64,000 bases of DNA from CAVPWP01 sp050789285 (GTDB lineage Bacteria; Pseudomonadota; Alphaproteobacteria; Rhodobacterales; Rhodobacteraceae). The translations under genes were made by a program, and so were the position numbers. Shown here piece by piece: positions 40,179 to 48,295 of this stretch. Every line of letters starts with the position of its first letter. The stretch's first letter is position 1. The notes below the pieces were generated by a model. The model searched no databases and was not told the origin of the DNA. It worked only from the letters and a program-made list of their open reading frames with translations. The DNA lies in contig NZ_JBOUVX010000003.1 in NCBI RefSeq assembly GCF_050789285.1, positions 186,001-250,000 of the forward strand, given 5' to 3'.

Positions 40179-41510
40179 TCAGGCGTCGTCCAGCGCTTCG
40201 ACGGCCTTTTGCAGCGCGTCCTTCGTCACCGTCTTCTCGGTCACCTTGGCAAGGCCGAAGACGTGGTCGACGACCTTGTCCTCGAAGATCGGCGCCTGAA
40301 GCTGCTGACGCATCTGGGGGTTCTTCTGGACGAATTCGAAGAACTGGCGCTCCTGCCCGGGATATTGCCGGGCCTGGGTCAGCACCGCCTGGGTCAGCTC
40401 GGCGTCGGTCACGGTGATCTCTTCCTTGCGGCCCAACTCGGCCAGAAGCAGGCCAAGGCGCACGCGGCGCTCGGCAAGCTTCTTGTGCTCGTCCGTGGGT
40501 TCGATCGTGTCGTGATCGTGGCCGTGGTGGTCGGGATTCTCTTCGTGCCACAGCTGGTGGGCGATCTGGCTGGCCTCGGCTTCGACCAGGGTAGGCGGAA
40601 GCTCGAAGGACACCGCCTTGTCGAGGGCGTCAAGCAACGCGCGCTTCATCACCGCACGCGCGGCGCCCGCGTATTCCTGTCCCAGACGCTCGGCGATCTG
40701 GGTCTTGAGCGTGGCCAGATCCTCGACCCCGTAGCGCTTGGCCAGCTCGTCGTCGATCGCCGCCGCCGCCGGGGCCTTCACGGCCTTCACGGTGCAGGCG
40801 AAGACGGCGTCCTTGCCGGCAAGATGCGCGGCGCCGTATTCGGCGGGGAAGGTCACCTTGACCTCGACCTCGTCGCCGGCCTTCACACCGGCCAGTTGCT
40901 CCTCGAAGCCGGGGATGAAGCTGCCCGAGCCAAGAACAAGTGGATAGTCCTCGGCCGCGCCGCCGTCGAATTCCTCACCGTCGATCGAGCCCTTGAAGTC
41001 GATCACGACCTGGTCGCCGTCCTTCGCCTTCGAGCCCTTCTTGCGGTCCTCGAAGGTCTGCGCGTTTTCGGCCAGGTTCTTCAGCGCCTCGTCGATCGCC
41101 GCCTCGTCGGCCTCGACCACCAGTTTCTGAAGCTTGATCTTGGCGAAATCGACCTCGGGGATCTCGGGCAGCGCCTCGTAGGTCATCGTGACCTCGATGT
41201 CGTCGCCTTCCTTCCAATTCTCGTTGGTCATCTTCACTTCGGGCTGCAGCGCCGGACGGTCTCCGCTGTCCTCGAAATGGCGGTTCATCGCGCCGTCGAT
41301 CGTTTCCTGCATGGCCTCGCCCAGAAGGCGCTGGCCATACTGCTTCTTCAGAAGCGGCAGCGGCACCTTGCCCTTGCGGAAGCCCTTCATGGCGATCTCG
41401 GGCTGCGCCTCGGTCAGCTTCTCGGTGACCTTCGCGTCAAGCTCGGCCGCCGAGACCGTGATCTGGTAGCCGCGTTTCAGCCCGTCCTTCAGCGTTTCAG
41501 TGACCTGCAT
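40179..41510 (-). CDS. tig: Trigger factor (ribosome-associated chaperone)
   Basis: A 443-residue chaperone and prolyl isomerase that meets nascent chains at the ribosome exit. The N-terminal ribosome-binding domain has the GFRKGKVPLPLLKKQYG signature, followed by the FKBP-type domain (about 150-245: GDQVVIDFKGSIDGEEFDGG) and the long helical substrate arms. A His-rich stretch (HEENPDHHGHDHD) sits in the arm region. The ATG at 41510 has AAAAGGACGA upstream and lies only 24 nt after the 3-prime end of a tRNA-Leu on the same strand, so the two may share a transcript. Confidence 0.97.
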   Translation of the reverse strand: MQVTETLKDGLKRGYQITVSAAELDAKVTEKLTEAQPEIAMKGFRKGKVPLPLLKKQYGQRLLGEAMQETIDGAMNRHFEDSGDRPALQPEVKMTNENWKEGDDIEVTMTYEALPEIPEVDFAKIKLQKLVVEADEAAIDEALKNLAENAQTFEDRKKGSKAKDGDQVVIDFKGSIDGEEFDGGAAEDYPLVLGSGSFIPGFEEQLAGVKAGDEVEVKVTFPAEYGAAHLAGKDAVFACTVKAVKAPAAAAIDDELAKRYGVEDLATLKTQIAERLGQEYAGAARAVMKRALLDALDKAVSFELPPTLVEAEASQIAHQLWHEENPDHHGHDHDTIEPTDEHKKLAERRVRLGLLLAELGRKEEITVTDAELTQAVLTQARQYPGQERQFFEFVQKNPQMRQQLQAPIFEDKVVDHVFGLAKVTEKTVTKDALQKAVEALDDA

Positions 41511-41534
41511 CGTGTCCGTCGTCCTTTTCCTGTC

Positions 41535-41619
41535 TGGTGCGGGTGGAGGGACTTGAACCCCCACGCCTTGCGGCGCCAGAACCTAAATCTGGTGCGTCTG
41601 CCAATTTCGCCACACCCGC
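41535..41619 (-). tRNA. tRNA-Leu (anticodon UAG)
   Basis: The 85-nt class II tRNA reads GCGGGTGTGG at the 5-prime end, pairs with CACCCGC-A-CCA at the 3-prime end, and includes an encoded CCA. The anticodon arm CCAGA-TTTAGGT-TCTGG gives UAG (reads CUA). A variable arm (GCCGC-AAG-GCG region) and the T-loop GTTCAAGTC are present. It lies immediately upstream of tig on the same strand. Confidence 0.96.
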
Positions 41620-41793
41620 GAACCTGCGAAGGCGGCCCAAGGCGCCTGCGTATCGGCGCCGCCCTCGAAATCCGCGCCCTTCTAGCAAAGGCCATAGGGG
41701 GATGCGAGGGCAAAAAGACGCCGCTTTTCCGCGTTAACGCCATCGCAGTCACCTGCTATGTAGGACAGGCGAAACGGAACGGGACGGCGCCGC

Positions 41794-42852
41794 ATGGCCT
41801 ATACCATCTGGATGCTGGAGAAGGTCAACATCGCCGTCTCCGGCGGCGGATCGCTCGACGGCATCACGCAGGGTGACGGCTCGCACCTGCCCGGCCGCAC
41901 GATCACGCTTCTGTCGAACGACTGGATCGAGACGCAGATCGCCGACAACGACCCGAACTTCGACGACAACGACACAAGCCAGCGCCTTCAGGGGGCGCAG
42001 ACGATCAATGGCGTGCTTTACCCCAACAACACGATCGTCGAGGCCGAGTACCTGATCACCCTGCGCGACCCGTCGACGGGGATCACCTATCGGGCCATCG
42101 GCTACAACGTGAACAATTCGAGCCCGGCCTATGCCACGATCGAGGGGCTGGCCTTCGTCGGGGGTCAGGGCGGGTTTCCGCCCGTCGGCGTTCCGCTGGT
42201 CGTCGTCTCGGCAAGCGAGGGTCCGGGCAGCAGCGGCATTCCGGCGATCAACGCGGGCAACGTGGCCTTCCCGATCTGCTTCGGCGCCGGCACCTGCATC
42301 GCCACGCCTGCGGGCGATCGCCGGGTCGAGACGCTGCGCCCCGGCGATGCGGTGCTGACGCGCGACCACGGCGCGCAGATCCTGCGCTGGGTCGGCGTCA
42401 CCCGCGTCGACGCGGACCGCCTGGCGGCCGCGCCGGCGTTTCGCCCCGTGCGCATCCGGCAGGATGCCTTCGGCGCCGGCGCGCCGGCACGCGACACGCT
42501 TCTGTCCCAGCAGCACCGCCTGCTGATGACGGGCTGGCGGGCCGAGTTGCTGTTCGGCGAGGGCGAGGTGCTGGTGGCCGCGCGCCACCTGGTGGACGGC
42601 GGCGGCGTCAAGATCGCCTGCGACGTGACGTCGGTGATCTATGTCCACCTGATGTTCGACGACCACGAGGTGGTCTTCGCAAACGGGCTCGAGGCGGAAA
42701 GCTTTCGTCCCGGGCCGGCCGCGATCGACGGCCTCGACGCCGCGCTTCGCGACGAGATCCTTGCGCTGTTCCCCGACTTGGCCGAGGCCGACGCGATGCG
42801 TCCGGCGCGCGCCCTGCTGCGCGGCTGGGAAGGGGCGATGCTTCAGCCCTGA
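41794..42852 (+). CDS. Hint (Hedgehog/intein)-domain protein
   Basis: A 352-residue protein. The N-terminal 160 residues are a Gly/Asn/Asp-rich beta-type region; the C-terminal half is a Hint_2 domain: CFGAGTCIATPAGDRRVETLRPGDAVLTRD, QQHRLLMTG, LLFGEGEVLVAARHLV and YVHLMFDDHEVVFANG. Hint_2 proteins are abundant in Rhodobacterales, are often exported by type I systems, and may self-cleave at the Cys. No classical signal peptide is seen. Its 3-prime end overlaps the convergent nnrD gene by 10 nt. Confidence 0.88.
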   Translation: MAYTIWMLEKVNIAVSGGGSLDGITQGDGSHLPGRTITLLSNDWIETQIADNDPNFDDNDTSQRLQGAQTINGVLYPNNTIVEAEYLITLRDPSTGITYRAIGYNVNNSSPAYATIEGLAFVGGQGGFPPVGVPLVVVSASEGPGSSGIPAINAGNVAFPICFGAGTCIATPAGDRRVETLRPGDAVLTRDHGAQILRWVGVTRVDADRLAAAPAFRPVRIRQDAFGAGAPARDTLLSQQHRLLMTGWRAELLFGEGEVLVAARHLVDGGGVKIACDVTSVIYVHLMFDDHEVVFANGLEAESFRPGPAAIDGLDAALRDEILALFPDLAEADAMRPARALLRGWEGAMLQP

Positions 42853-43718
42853 AGCCCCAGCGCGCGAAAGACCGCGGGAAGGGCCTCGGGTAGGTCCTCG
42901 GCGATGAGGCCGGGCCCGAAGGCGCGGGCCGCCTCGACGTGCAGCCAGGCGGCGGTGCCGGCGGCCTCGTGCGGGGCCAGCCCGCGCGCGAGCAGCCCGG
43001 CCACGAGCCCCGCCAGCACGTCGCCCGACCCTGCGGTCGCCAGCCAGGGCGCGCCGCGGTCGCCGCGCGCATCGCTGATCCATGCCCGGCCGTCCGCGGC
43101 CGCGATGACCGTTTCGGCGCCCTTGAAGAGCACCGTGCATCCGGCGCGCGCGGCCGCCTCGCGCGTGGCGGCGACCTTGGACATGGCCCCCGCCTCCAGT
43201 CCGGCCGCAAGATCGGGGAACAGCCGGCGAAACTCGCCGCCGTGGGGGGTCAGCACGCAGTCTTCGTGCAGTTGCGCGAACAGCGTCTCGGGGGCGTCGG
43301 CGAAGGCCGTCAGGGCATCGGCGTCAAGAACGCAGGCCCGTTCCGCGCCAAGGCAGGCGGTGACCTGCGCCAGCGTCTCGTCCCCCGTGCCAAGGCCCGG
43401 CCCAAGGCAAAGCGCGGTGATCCGCGGATCGGCCAGTTCCTCGACCAGGTCGTCCATGTCCGCGACCCCGCGCAGCATCACCGCGTCAAGCCGCGCCGCG
43501 TTTTCCGCCAGCGCGGCCACGGGGCAGACGACGGTCACAAGCCCCGCCCCCACCCGAAGTGCCGCCCGCGCGGCAAGGCGCGCCGCCCCGCCCCGGCCCG
43601 GACCGCCCGCCAGGACAAGGGCGTGGCCGTAGTCGTACTTGTGCGCCTCGGGCCGCTTGGCCAGACGGTCGCGCAGGGCGGGGCCGCCCTCGATCACGCG
43701 TGCCTCAGACTTCATCAT
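42843..43718 (-). CDS. nnrD: ADP-dependent NAD(P)H-hydrate dehydratase (separate gene)
   Basis: A 291-residue ribokinase-fold dehydratase that repairs hydrated NAD(P)H. KYDYGHALVLAGGPGRGGAARLAARAALRVGAGLVTV, TPHGGEFRRLFPD and ATAGSGDVLAGLVAGLLARG are the diagnostic blocks. In most bacteria this domain is fused behind the epimerase domain; here it is a separate frame overlapping the epimerase gene by 14 nt (adjacent ATGs at 43718 and 43715). Gene fission or a single-base frameshift would look the same from this sequence. Confidence 0.92.
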   Translation of the reverse strand: MMKSEARVIEGGPALRDRLAKRPEAHKYDYGHALVLAGGPGRGGAARLAARAALRVGAGLVTVVCPVAALAENAARLDAVMLRGVADMDDLVEELADPRITALCLGPGLGTGDETLAQVTACLGAERACVLDADALTAFADAPETLFAQLHEDCVLTPHGGEFRRLFPDLAAGLEAGAMSKVAATREAAARAGCTVLFKGAETVIAAADGRAWISDARGDRGAPWLATAGSGDVLAGLVAGLLARGLAPHEAAGTAAWLHVEAARAFGPGLIAEDLPEALPAVFRALGLQG

Positions 43719-44424
43719 CGTCGCCCCCCGCCGCGCCGTCCCAGGGCGCAAGGCCGATGTCGGCGACGACGACCTTGCCGCAGCGCGCCGGCCCCTCGCC
43801 GGCCAGGTGTCCGCGCTTCAGGCGGTGAAACGTGACCGTCAGATGCGCCGCCGCCGCGCCCTGTCCGCCGCCCTGGGGCGTCAGCACCCGGCCCGTATCG
43901 GCATCGAGCCCCGAGGGCAGGTCGACCGCGACGACCTTCGGCGTCCCCGCCGCCCCGTCCAGCAGCACCGCATCGGCCAGGCTCGACAGCACGTCGCCCA
44001 GATCGTCAAGCGGACGCGCAAGGCCGGTGCCGAACAGGGCATCGACCACGAGGTCGCAGTCCCAGCGTCGCCGCACCTCGAACTCGGACAGCGGGTGCAC
44101 CGGCCCAAGCGCCGCCCAGAGGGCGTGGTTGGCCTTCGCGTCGGGCGGCAGGCGTGCGGGGTCGCCCAGCAGATAGACGTCGACCGTCCAGCCGCGCCCG
44201 GCCAGAAGCCGCGCGACGACGAAGCCGTCGCCGCCATTGTTGCCCGGCCCGCAGAAGACAAGCGCCCGGCGCGGAGCGCGCGCCAGCGCGGGCCAGGCGC
44301 CAAGGACGGCGTCGACCACGCCCTGCCCCGCACGCTCCATCAGGTCGCGCCCGGTCACCGCGCCGCTTTCGATGGCGGCCCTTTCGACGGCGCGCATCTG
44401 CGCGGCGGTCAACGGATCGGACAT
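43705..44424 (-). CDS. nnrE: NAD(P)H-hydrate epimerase (separate gene)
   Basis: A 239-residue YjeF_N-fold epimerase that interconverts R and S NAD(P)HX. FCGPGNNGGDGFVVARLLAGRGW and VVDALFGTGLARPL, plus VAVDLPSGLDADTGRV, are standard. It ends in an acidic GGDDDEV tail just where a fused protein would continue into the dehydratase. The ATG at 44424 is set by MSDPLTAAQMRAVERA; upstream codons are not conserved. It is divergent from glnB. Confidence 0.92.
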   Translation of the reverse strand: MSDPLTAAQMRAVERAAIESGAVTGRDLMERAGQGVVDAVLGAWPALARAPRRALVFCGPGNNGGDGFVVARLLAGRGWTVDVYLLGDPARLPPDAKANHALWAALGPVHPLSEFEVRRRWDCDLVVDALFGTGLARPLDDLGDVLSSLADAVLLDGAAGTPKVVAVDLPSGLDADTGRVLTPQGGGQGAAAAHLTVTFHRLKRGHLAGEGPARCGKVVVADIGLAPWDGAAGGDDDEV

Positions 44425-44466
44425 GTTCGGCCCCTTCTTCCAAATCTGCGCGGTTTCGCGCCGCAT

Positions 44467-44483
44467 TGCACAATTTTTGTGCA
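44467..44483. promoter_or_regulatory. NtrC-type palindrome upstream of glnB-glnA
   Basis: TGCACAA-TTT-TTGTGCA is a perfect 7+3+7 inverted repeat with TGCAC/GTGCA arms like NtrC sites in other proteobacteria, 109 nt before glnB and 43 nt before the divergent nnrE start. Nitrogen control of glnBA through such a site is expected for the family; binding here is inferred. Confidence 0.55.
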
Positions 44484-44591
44484 TACCGCGCGGAATCCTC
44501 CTTCGCCGCCCGGCCCCGCCAGCCTAGCGAATTGTCGCCGGTCGCGGGAAGTGGTCTCACCCCGAAGGACGCGCCATAGGGAGAAGATGCC

Positions 44592-44930
<339 letters not shown>

Positions 44931-44973
44931 CAGTCAAACAGACACTACATACCAGAAGGGAAGAAGGTCTCAG

Positions 44974-46380
44974 ATGAGCAAATCAGACGTTCTCAAGACG
45001 ATCAAGGACCAAGACGTCGAGTACGTCGACATCCGTTTCACCGACCCGCGCGGCAAGCTTCAGCATGTCACGGTCATGGCGGATCAGGTCGACGAGGATT
45101 TCCTGGACGACGGCTTCATGTTCGACGGCTCGTCGATCGCCGGCTGGAAGTCCATCGACCAGTCCGACATGAAACTGATGCCCGACACCGCGTCGGTCTA
45201 TCTGGACCCGTTCTATGCCGAAAAGACGCTGGCGATCCACTGCACCGTGGTCGAGCCCGACACCGGCGAGCCCTATGACCGCGACCCGCGCGGCACCGCC
45301 GAGAAGGCCGAGGCCTATCTGAAGTCCAGCGGCATCGGCGACGCGGCCTATTTCGGCCCCGAGGCCGAATTCTTCATCTTCGACGATGTGCGTTACTCGG
45401 TGAAGATGAACAAGGTGTCCTACGAGGTCGACGCGATCGACGCCGCCTGGAACACCGACACCGAGTACGAGATGGGCAACATGGGCCACCGGCCCGGCGT
45501 CAAGGGCGGCTACTTCCCGGTTCCCCCGATCGACGACGCGCAGGACCTTCGCTCGGAAATGCTCTCGACGATGAAGCGCATCGGCATGAAGGTCGACAAG
45601 CACCACCACGAGGTCGCCTCGTGCCAGCACGAGCTTGGCCTGATCTTCGGCACGCTGACCAAGCAGGCCGACGAGATCCAGAAGTACAAGTACGTGATCC
45701 ACAACGTGGCCCACGCCTATGGCAAGTCGGTGACGTTCATGCCCAAGCCCATCGCCGGCGACAACGGCACCGGGATGCACGTCAACATGTCGGTCTGGAA
45801 GGACGGCAAGCCGCTTTTTGCAGGCGACAAGTATGCCGACCTCTCGGACGAGGCGCTCTACTATATCGGCGGGATCCTGAAGCACGCCAAGGCGCTCAAC
45901 GCCTTCACGAACCCCTCGACCAACTCGTACAAGCGCCTGATCCCGGGCTTCGAGGCCCCCGTGCTGCGCGCCTATTCGGCCCGCAACCGGTCGGGCTGCG
46001 TCCGCATTCCGTGGGCCGAAAGCCCGAAGGCCAAGCGCGTCGAGGCCCGCTTCCCCGATCCGTCGGCGAACCCCTACCTCGCGTTCTCGGCGCTGCTGAT
46101 GGCCGGCCTCGACGGGATCCAGAACAAGATCCACCCCGGCGAAGCCATGGACAAGGACCTTTACGATCTTCCGCCCGAGGAACTCGAAGGCATCCCTACC
46201 GTCTGCGCGTCGCTGCGCGAAGCCATGGAAGAGCTCGAGGCCGACATGGACTTCCTGCTCAAGGGCGACGTCTTCACCAAGGACCAGATCGAGGGCTACA
46301 TGGCGCTCAAGTGGGAAGAGATCTACGCCTACGAGCACACGCCGCACCCGATCGAATACAAGATGTACTACAGCTGCTGA
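44974..46380 (+). CDS. glnA: Type I glutamine synthetase
   Basis: A 468-residue dodecameric GSI that makes glutamine from glutamate and ammonia. FTDPRGKLQHVTVM, MFDGSSIAGWK, GPEAEFFIFDDV, KHHHEVASCQHELGL, NGTGMHVNMSVW and NRSGCVRIPWAESPKAKRVE line the active site. The adenylylation Tyr lies in KDLYDLPPEE near residue 397, so control by GlnE and P-II is expected. AAGGGAAGAAGG is upstream. A clear terminator follows. Confidence 0.98.
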   Translation: MSKSDVLKTIKDQDVEYVDIRFTDPRGKLQHVTVMADQVDEDFLDDGFMFDGSSIAGWKSIDQSDMKLMPDTASVYLDPFYAEKTLAIHCTVVEPDTGEPYDRDPRGTAEKAEAYLKSSGIGDAAYFGPEAEFFIFDDVRYSVKMNKVSYEVDAIDAAWNTDTEYEMGNMGHRPGVKGGYFPVPPIDDAQDLRSEMLSTMKRIGMKVDKHHHEVASCQHELGLIFGTLTKQADEIQKYKYVIHNVAHAYGKSVTFMPKPIAGDNGTGMHVNMSVWKDGKPLFAGDKYADLSDEALYYIGGILKHAKALNAFTNPSTNSYKRLIPGFEAPVLRAYSARNRSGCVRIPWAESPKAKRVEARFPDPSANPYLAFSALLMAGLDGIQNKIHPGEAMDKDLYDLPPEELEGIPTVCASLREAMEELEADMDFLLKGDVFTKDQIEGYMALKWEEIYAYEHTPHPIEYKMYYSC

Positions 46381-46403
46381 TCTCCTCCCTGGCAGCTTGT
46401 CTT

Positions 46404-46431
46404 GGGGCGCCCCTTCGGGCGCCCCTTTTTT
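46404..46431 (+). terminator. Rho-independent terminator after glnA
   Basis: GGGGCGCCC-CTTC-GGGCGCCCC followed by six T, 23 nt after the glnA stop. Confidence 0.92.
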
Positions 46432-46706
46432 GTCGGCAGGTCATGGTTCGGCGGGTCCCGGTTCGGCAGGCCCGGCGTCAGTCGCGCCGAGTCGCCCGGC
46501 GCCGCCGACCGGTTCAATCGCCGCCCGCCCCGGGCGCGGATGCGCGGAAGCCCGCCGGTTTTTGTCTCGCCATCTTCGACAATCCTCAGATGACGCCGCG
46601 ACCGTCGCGCCTGGTGCATCAATGAACCGATGCGCTTCGGCTTCGGCCCAACTTTTTCCTCATTCGTCGGCCACCTTCGAGGGACGAGCAGCAAGGAACA
46701 AAAAAC
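46432..46706. other. Gene-free spacer after glnA terminator
   Basis: No gene or RNA is recognised in this spacer of about 275 nt. It has imperfect local repeats of GGTTCGGC-type words near 46446-46475 and is otherwise unstructured. Confidence 0.6.
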
Positions 46707-47216
46707 ATGACACTGACAGATACCTTCATCCCCGAGGCGCCCCCCATGGCCCTGCCGACCCGGAAAGCCGCAGCAGACGCCCTTCGCCTGGCCGCCGCCA
46801 GGATGGGCCGGCATGCCCCCGCCGCAGCGGTCCGCCCGAAGCGGCCAGCCCGGCGCCGGGCACCCGCGCCGCTGTCGGCCGCCGAGCGCCTGCCTGCGCT
46901 TGCGCCCGCCGACGCGCCCGCCGCGCCCCGCCGCGCCTTCGTGGGGATCGAGATGCGGTCGGACGCGATCGTCGACGAAGAAACCCGCTTCGCGCATCGC
47001 GAGGAAACCAAGAGCGATGTCGCCAGGCTGACCGTCTATGCGCTGAACGCCACGCTCATGGTCATGGCCTTCCCCGTGGGGTTCGCGCTTTTGGTGTTCA
47101 ACATCCTGGGCGGCGAGAACCTGCGCACCACGGCCCACGCCATCGCGCTGACCGGCCTTGCCATCGCGCTGTCGGCCGCCGCCGGCTCTGGAACGGCGAT
47201 CTTCGGCATCATCTGA
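46707..47216 (+). CDS. Hypothetical protein with two C-terminal membrane helices
   Basis: A 169-residue protein that I do not recognise. The first 75 residues are Ala/Pro/Arg-rich and probably disordered, then an acidic segment (EMRSDAIVDEETRFAHREET) precedes two hydrophobic helices (about 110-132 and 142-165). AAGGAAC precedes the ATG. It stands alone after the glnA terminator and ends 4 nt before the convergent DUF3445 stop. Confidence 0.6.
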   Translation: MTLTDTFIPEAPPMALPTRKAAADALRLAAARMGRHAPAAAVRPKRPARRRAPAPLSAAERLPALAPADAPAAPRRAFVGIEMRSDAIVDEETRFAHREETKSDVARLTVYALNATLMVMAFPVGFALLVFNILGGENLRTTAHAIALTGLAIALSAAAGSGTAIFGII

Positions 47217-47220
47217 GGCG

Positions 47221-48078
47221 TCAGGGGCGCGTCCCGTCGTCGGGGCGCGCCACCGCATCCTCGCGCCGGACCACCACGGTGTGGATGCCAAAGGCGACCG
47301 CGCCACTTCGCGGCAATCTACGGATCGTCTGGAACTCGGACCGCACGTAGCCCGCGGGGCCTTCGTGCCGCAGGGGTGGGTCGTCCTCGCGCCGGGGCTG
47401 GAAGAGCGCCGGATCGTGGTAGGACAGAAGGTTAGCCCGCCACATTGGCCGACCGGCCTGCACCCCGTCGAACAGCCGCTGCACGCGCATCGCGATCGCC
47501 GGATCGTAAGAGGCGACAGGGCGGTGAATGCGCAGAAGCGGCCGCCCGATCTTTTCGGCAAGCGTCCAGCGCGCCGGAAAGCACAGCACGGCGGCGACAA
47601 GGACATGCTCGGCCCCTTCCCCGAGCCCCTTGCTGGCCCCCTCGCCGGCCCCCTTCCCGGGCTCCTCCCCGGGTTCCTCCGCGCCCCCCGGCTTCGCCAG
47701 CAGGCAGAAGTCCCCCTGCACAAGTCGCCCCACCGTCGCCAGCGGCGCCTCTGCGTCGACCCCGACAGTCACCCCGTCGGGACGGCGCACATGGTCCCGC
47801 CCCACCACGAAACCCTCACGCGTGGCAAGATCGTCCAGCACAAGCGCCATAAGTTCCCCGGCCGCCTCGCGGCCCTCGGGCAGACAGGCGAGCACGTCGC
47901 CGGGGCGTTCGGCCAGCAGGCGCTCGCGCTCGGCCATCTGGGCGGCATAGGCCTCGTCCACGCGCAGCCACCGGGCCGGATCAAGCGGCAGGACGCCGGG
48001 CAGCCGCGCGAGCCGCGGATCGGCGCGGGGATCGACCGCAAGCGCAGTGTGCAGGATCGGGGCAGTCGGGCGGGTCAA
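47221..48078 (-). CDS. DUF3445 (heme-dependent oxidative N-demethylase-like) protein
   Basis: A 285-residue protein with the DUF3445 core: CFPARWTLAEKIGRPLLRIHRPVASYD, MWRANLLSYHDPALFQP and RRLPRSGAVAFGIHTVVV. Characterised relatives bind heme with a PAS-like fold and demethylate small amines such as dimethylamine. The midpoint carries an atypical Gly/Glu/Ala low-complexity insert (about residues 128-157) that interrupts the core. Partner reductase genes are not adjacent. The ATG at 48078 is the only good start. Confidence 0.8.
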   Translation of the reverse strand: MTRPTAPILHTALAVDPRADPRLARLPGVLPLDPARWLRVDEAYAAQMAERERLLAERPGDVLACLPEGREAAGELMALVLDDLATREGFVVGRDHVRRPDGVTVGVDAEAPLATVGRLVQGDFCLLAKPGGAEEPGEEPGKGAGEGASKGLGEGAEHVLVAAVLCFPARWTLAEKIGRPLLRIHRPVASYDPAIAMRVQRLFDGVQAGRPMWRANLLSYHDPALFQPRREDDPPLRHEGPAGYVRSEFQTIRRLPRSGAVAFGIHTVVVRREDAVARPDDGTRP

Positions 48079-48295
48079 GGGGGCGCGGCCTTGCGGAAGA
48101 ACTCGACCGCCTGCCTAGCATCCCGGGCCGCGCGATCAAGCCCGCCGGGGGCGAGGGCCCGCTCGACGCGGCCCCCTGTGATCCCGCGGCGTCACGCCCT
48201 CTCACCAAGGCGTGACGCACTGACACGATGGGTTGCGGCAGGCCGCCGAGCGCCACATGCTTGGGGCCTGTCAGCCCGAACCGAAAGGCCGCACC

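Noticed and set aside
41508..41510. Upstream start for tig through the tRNA (frame open to 41564)
   Set aside because: It would place the N-terminus inside the tRNA-Leu; the conserved MQVTETL start with a good ribosome site is at 41510.
46440..46520. Possible CRISPR-like or tandem repeat of GGTTCGGC words
   Set aside because: Only two or three imperfect words, no regular spacing, no cas genes; ordinary GC-rich noise.
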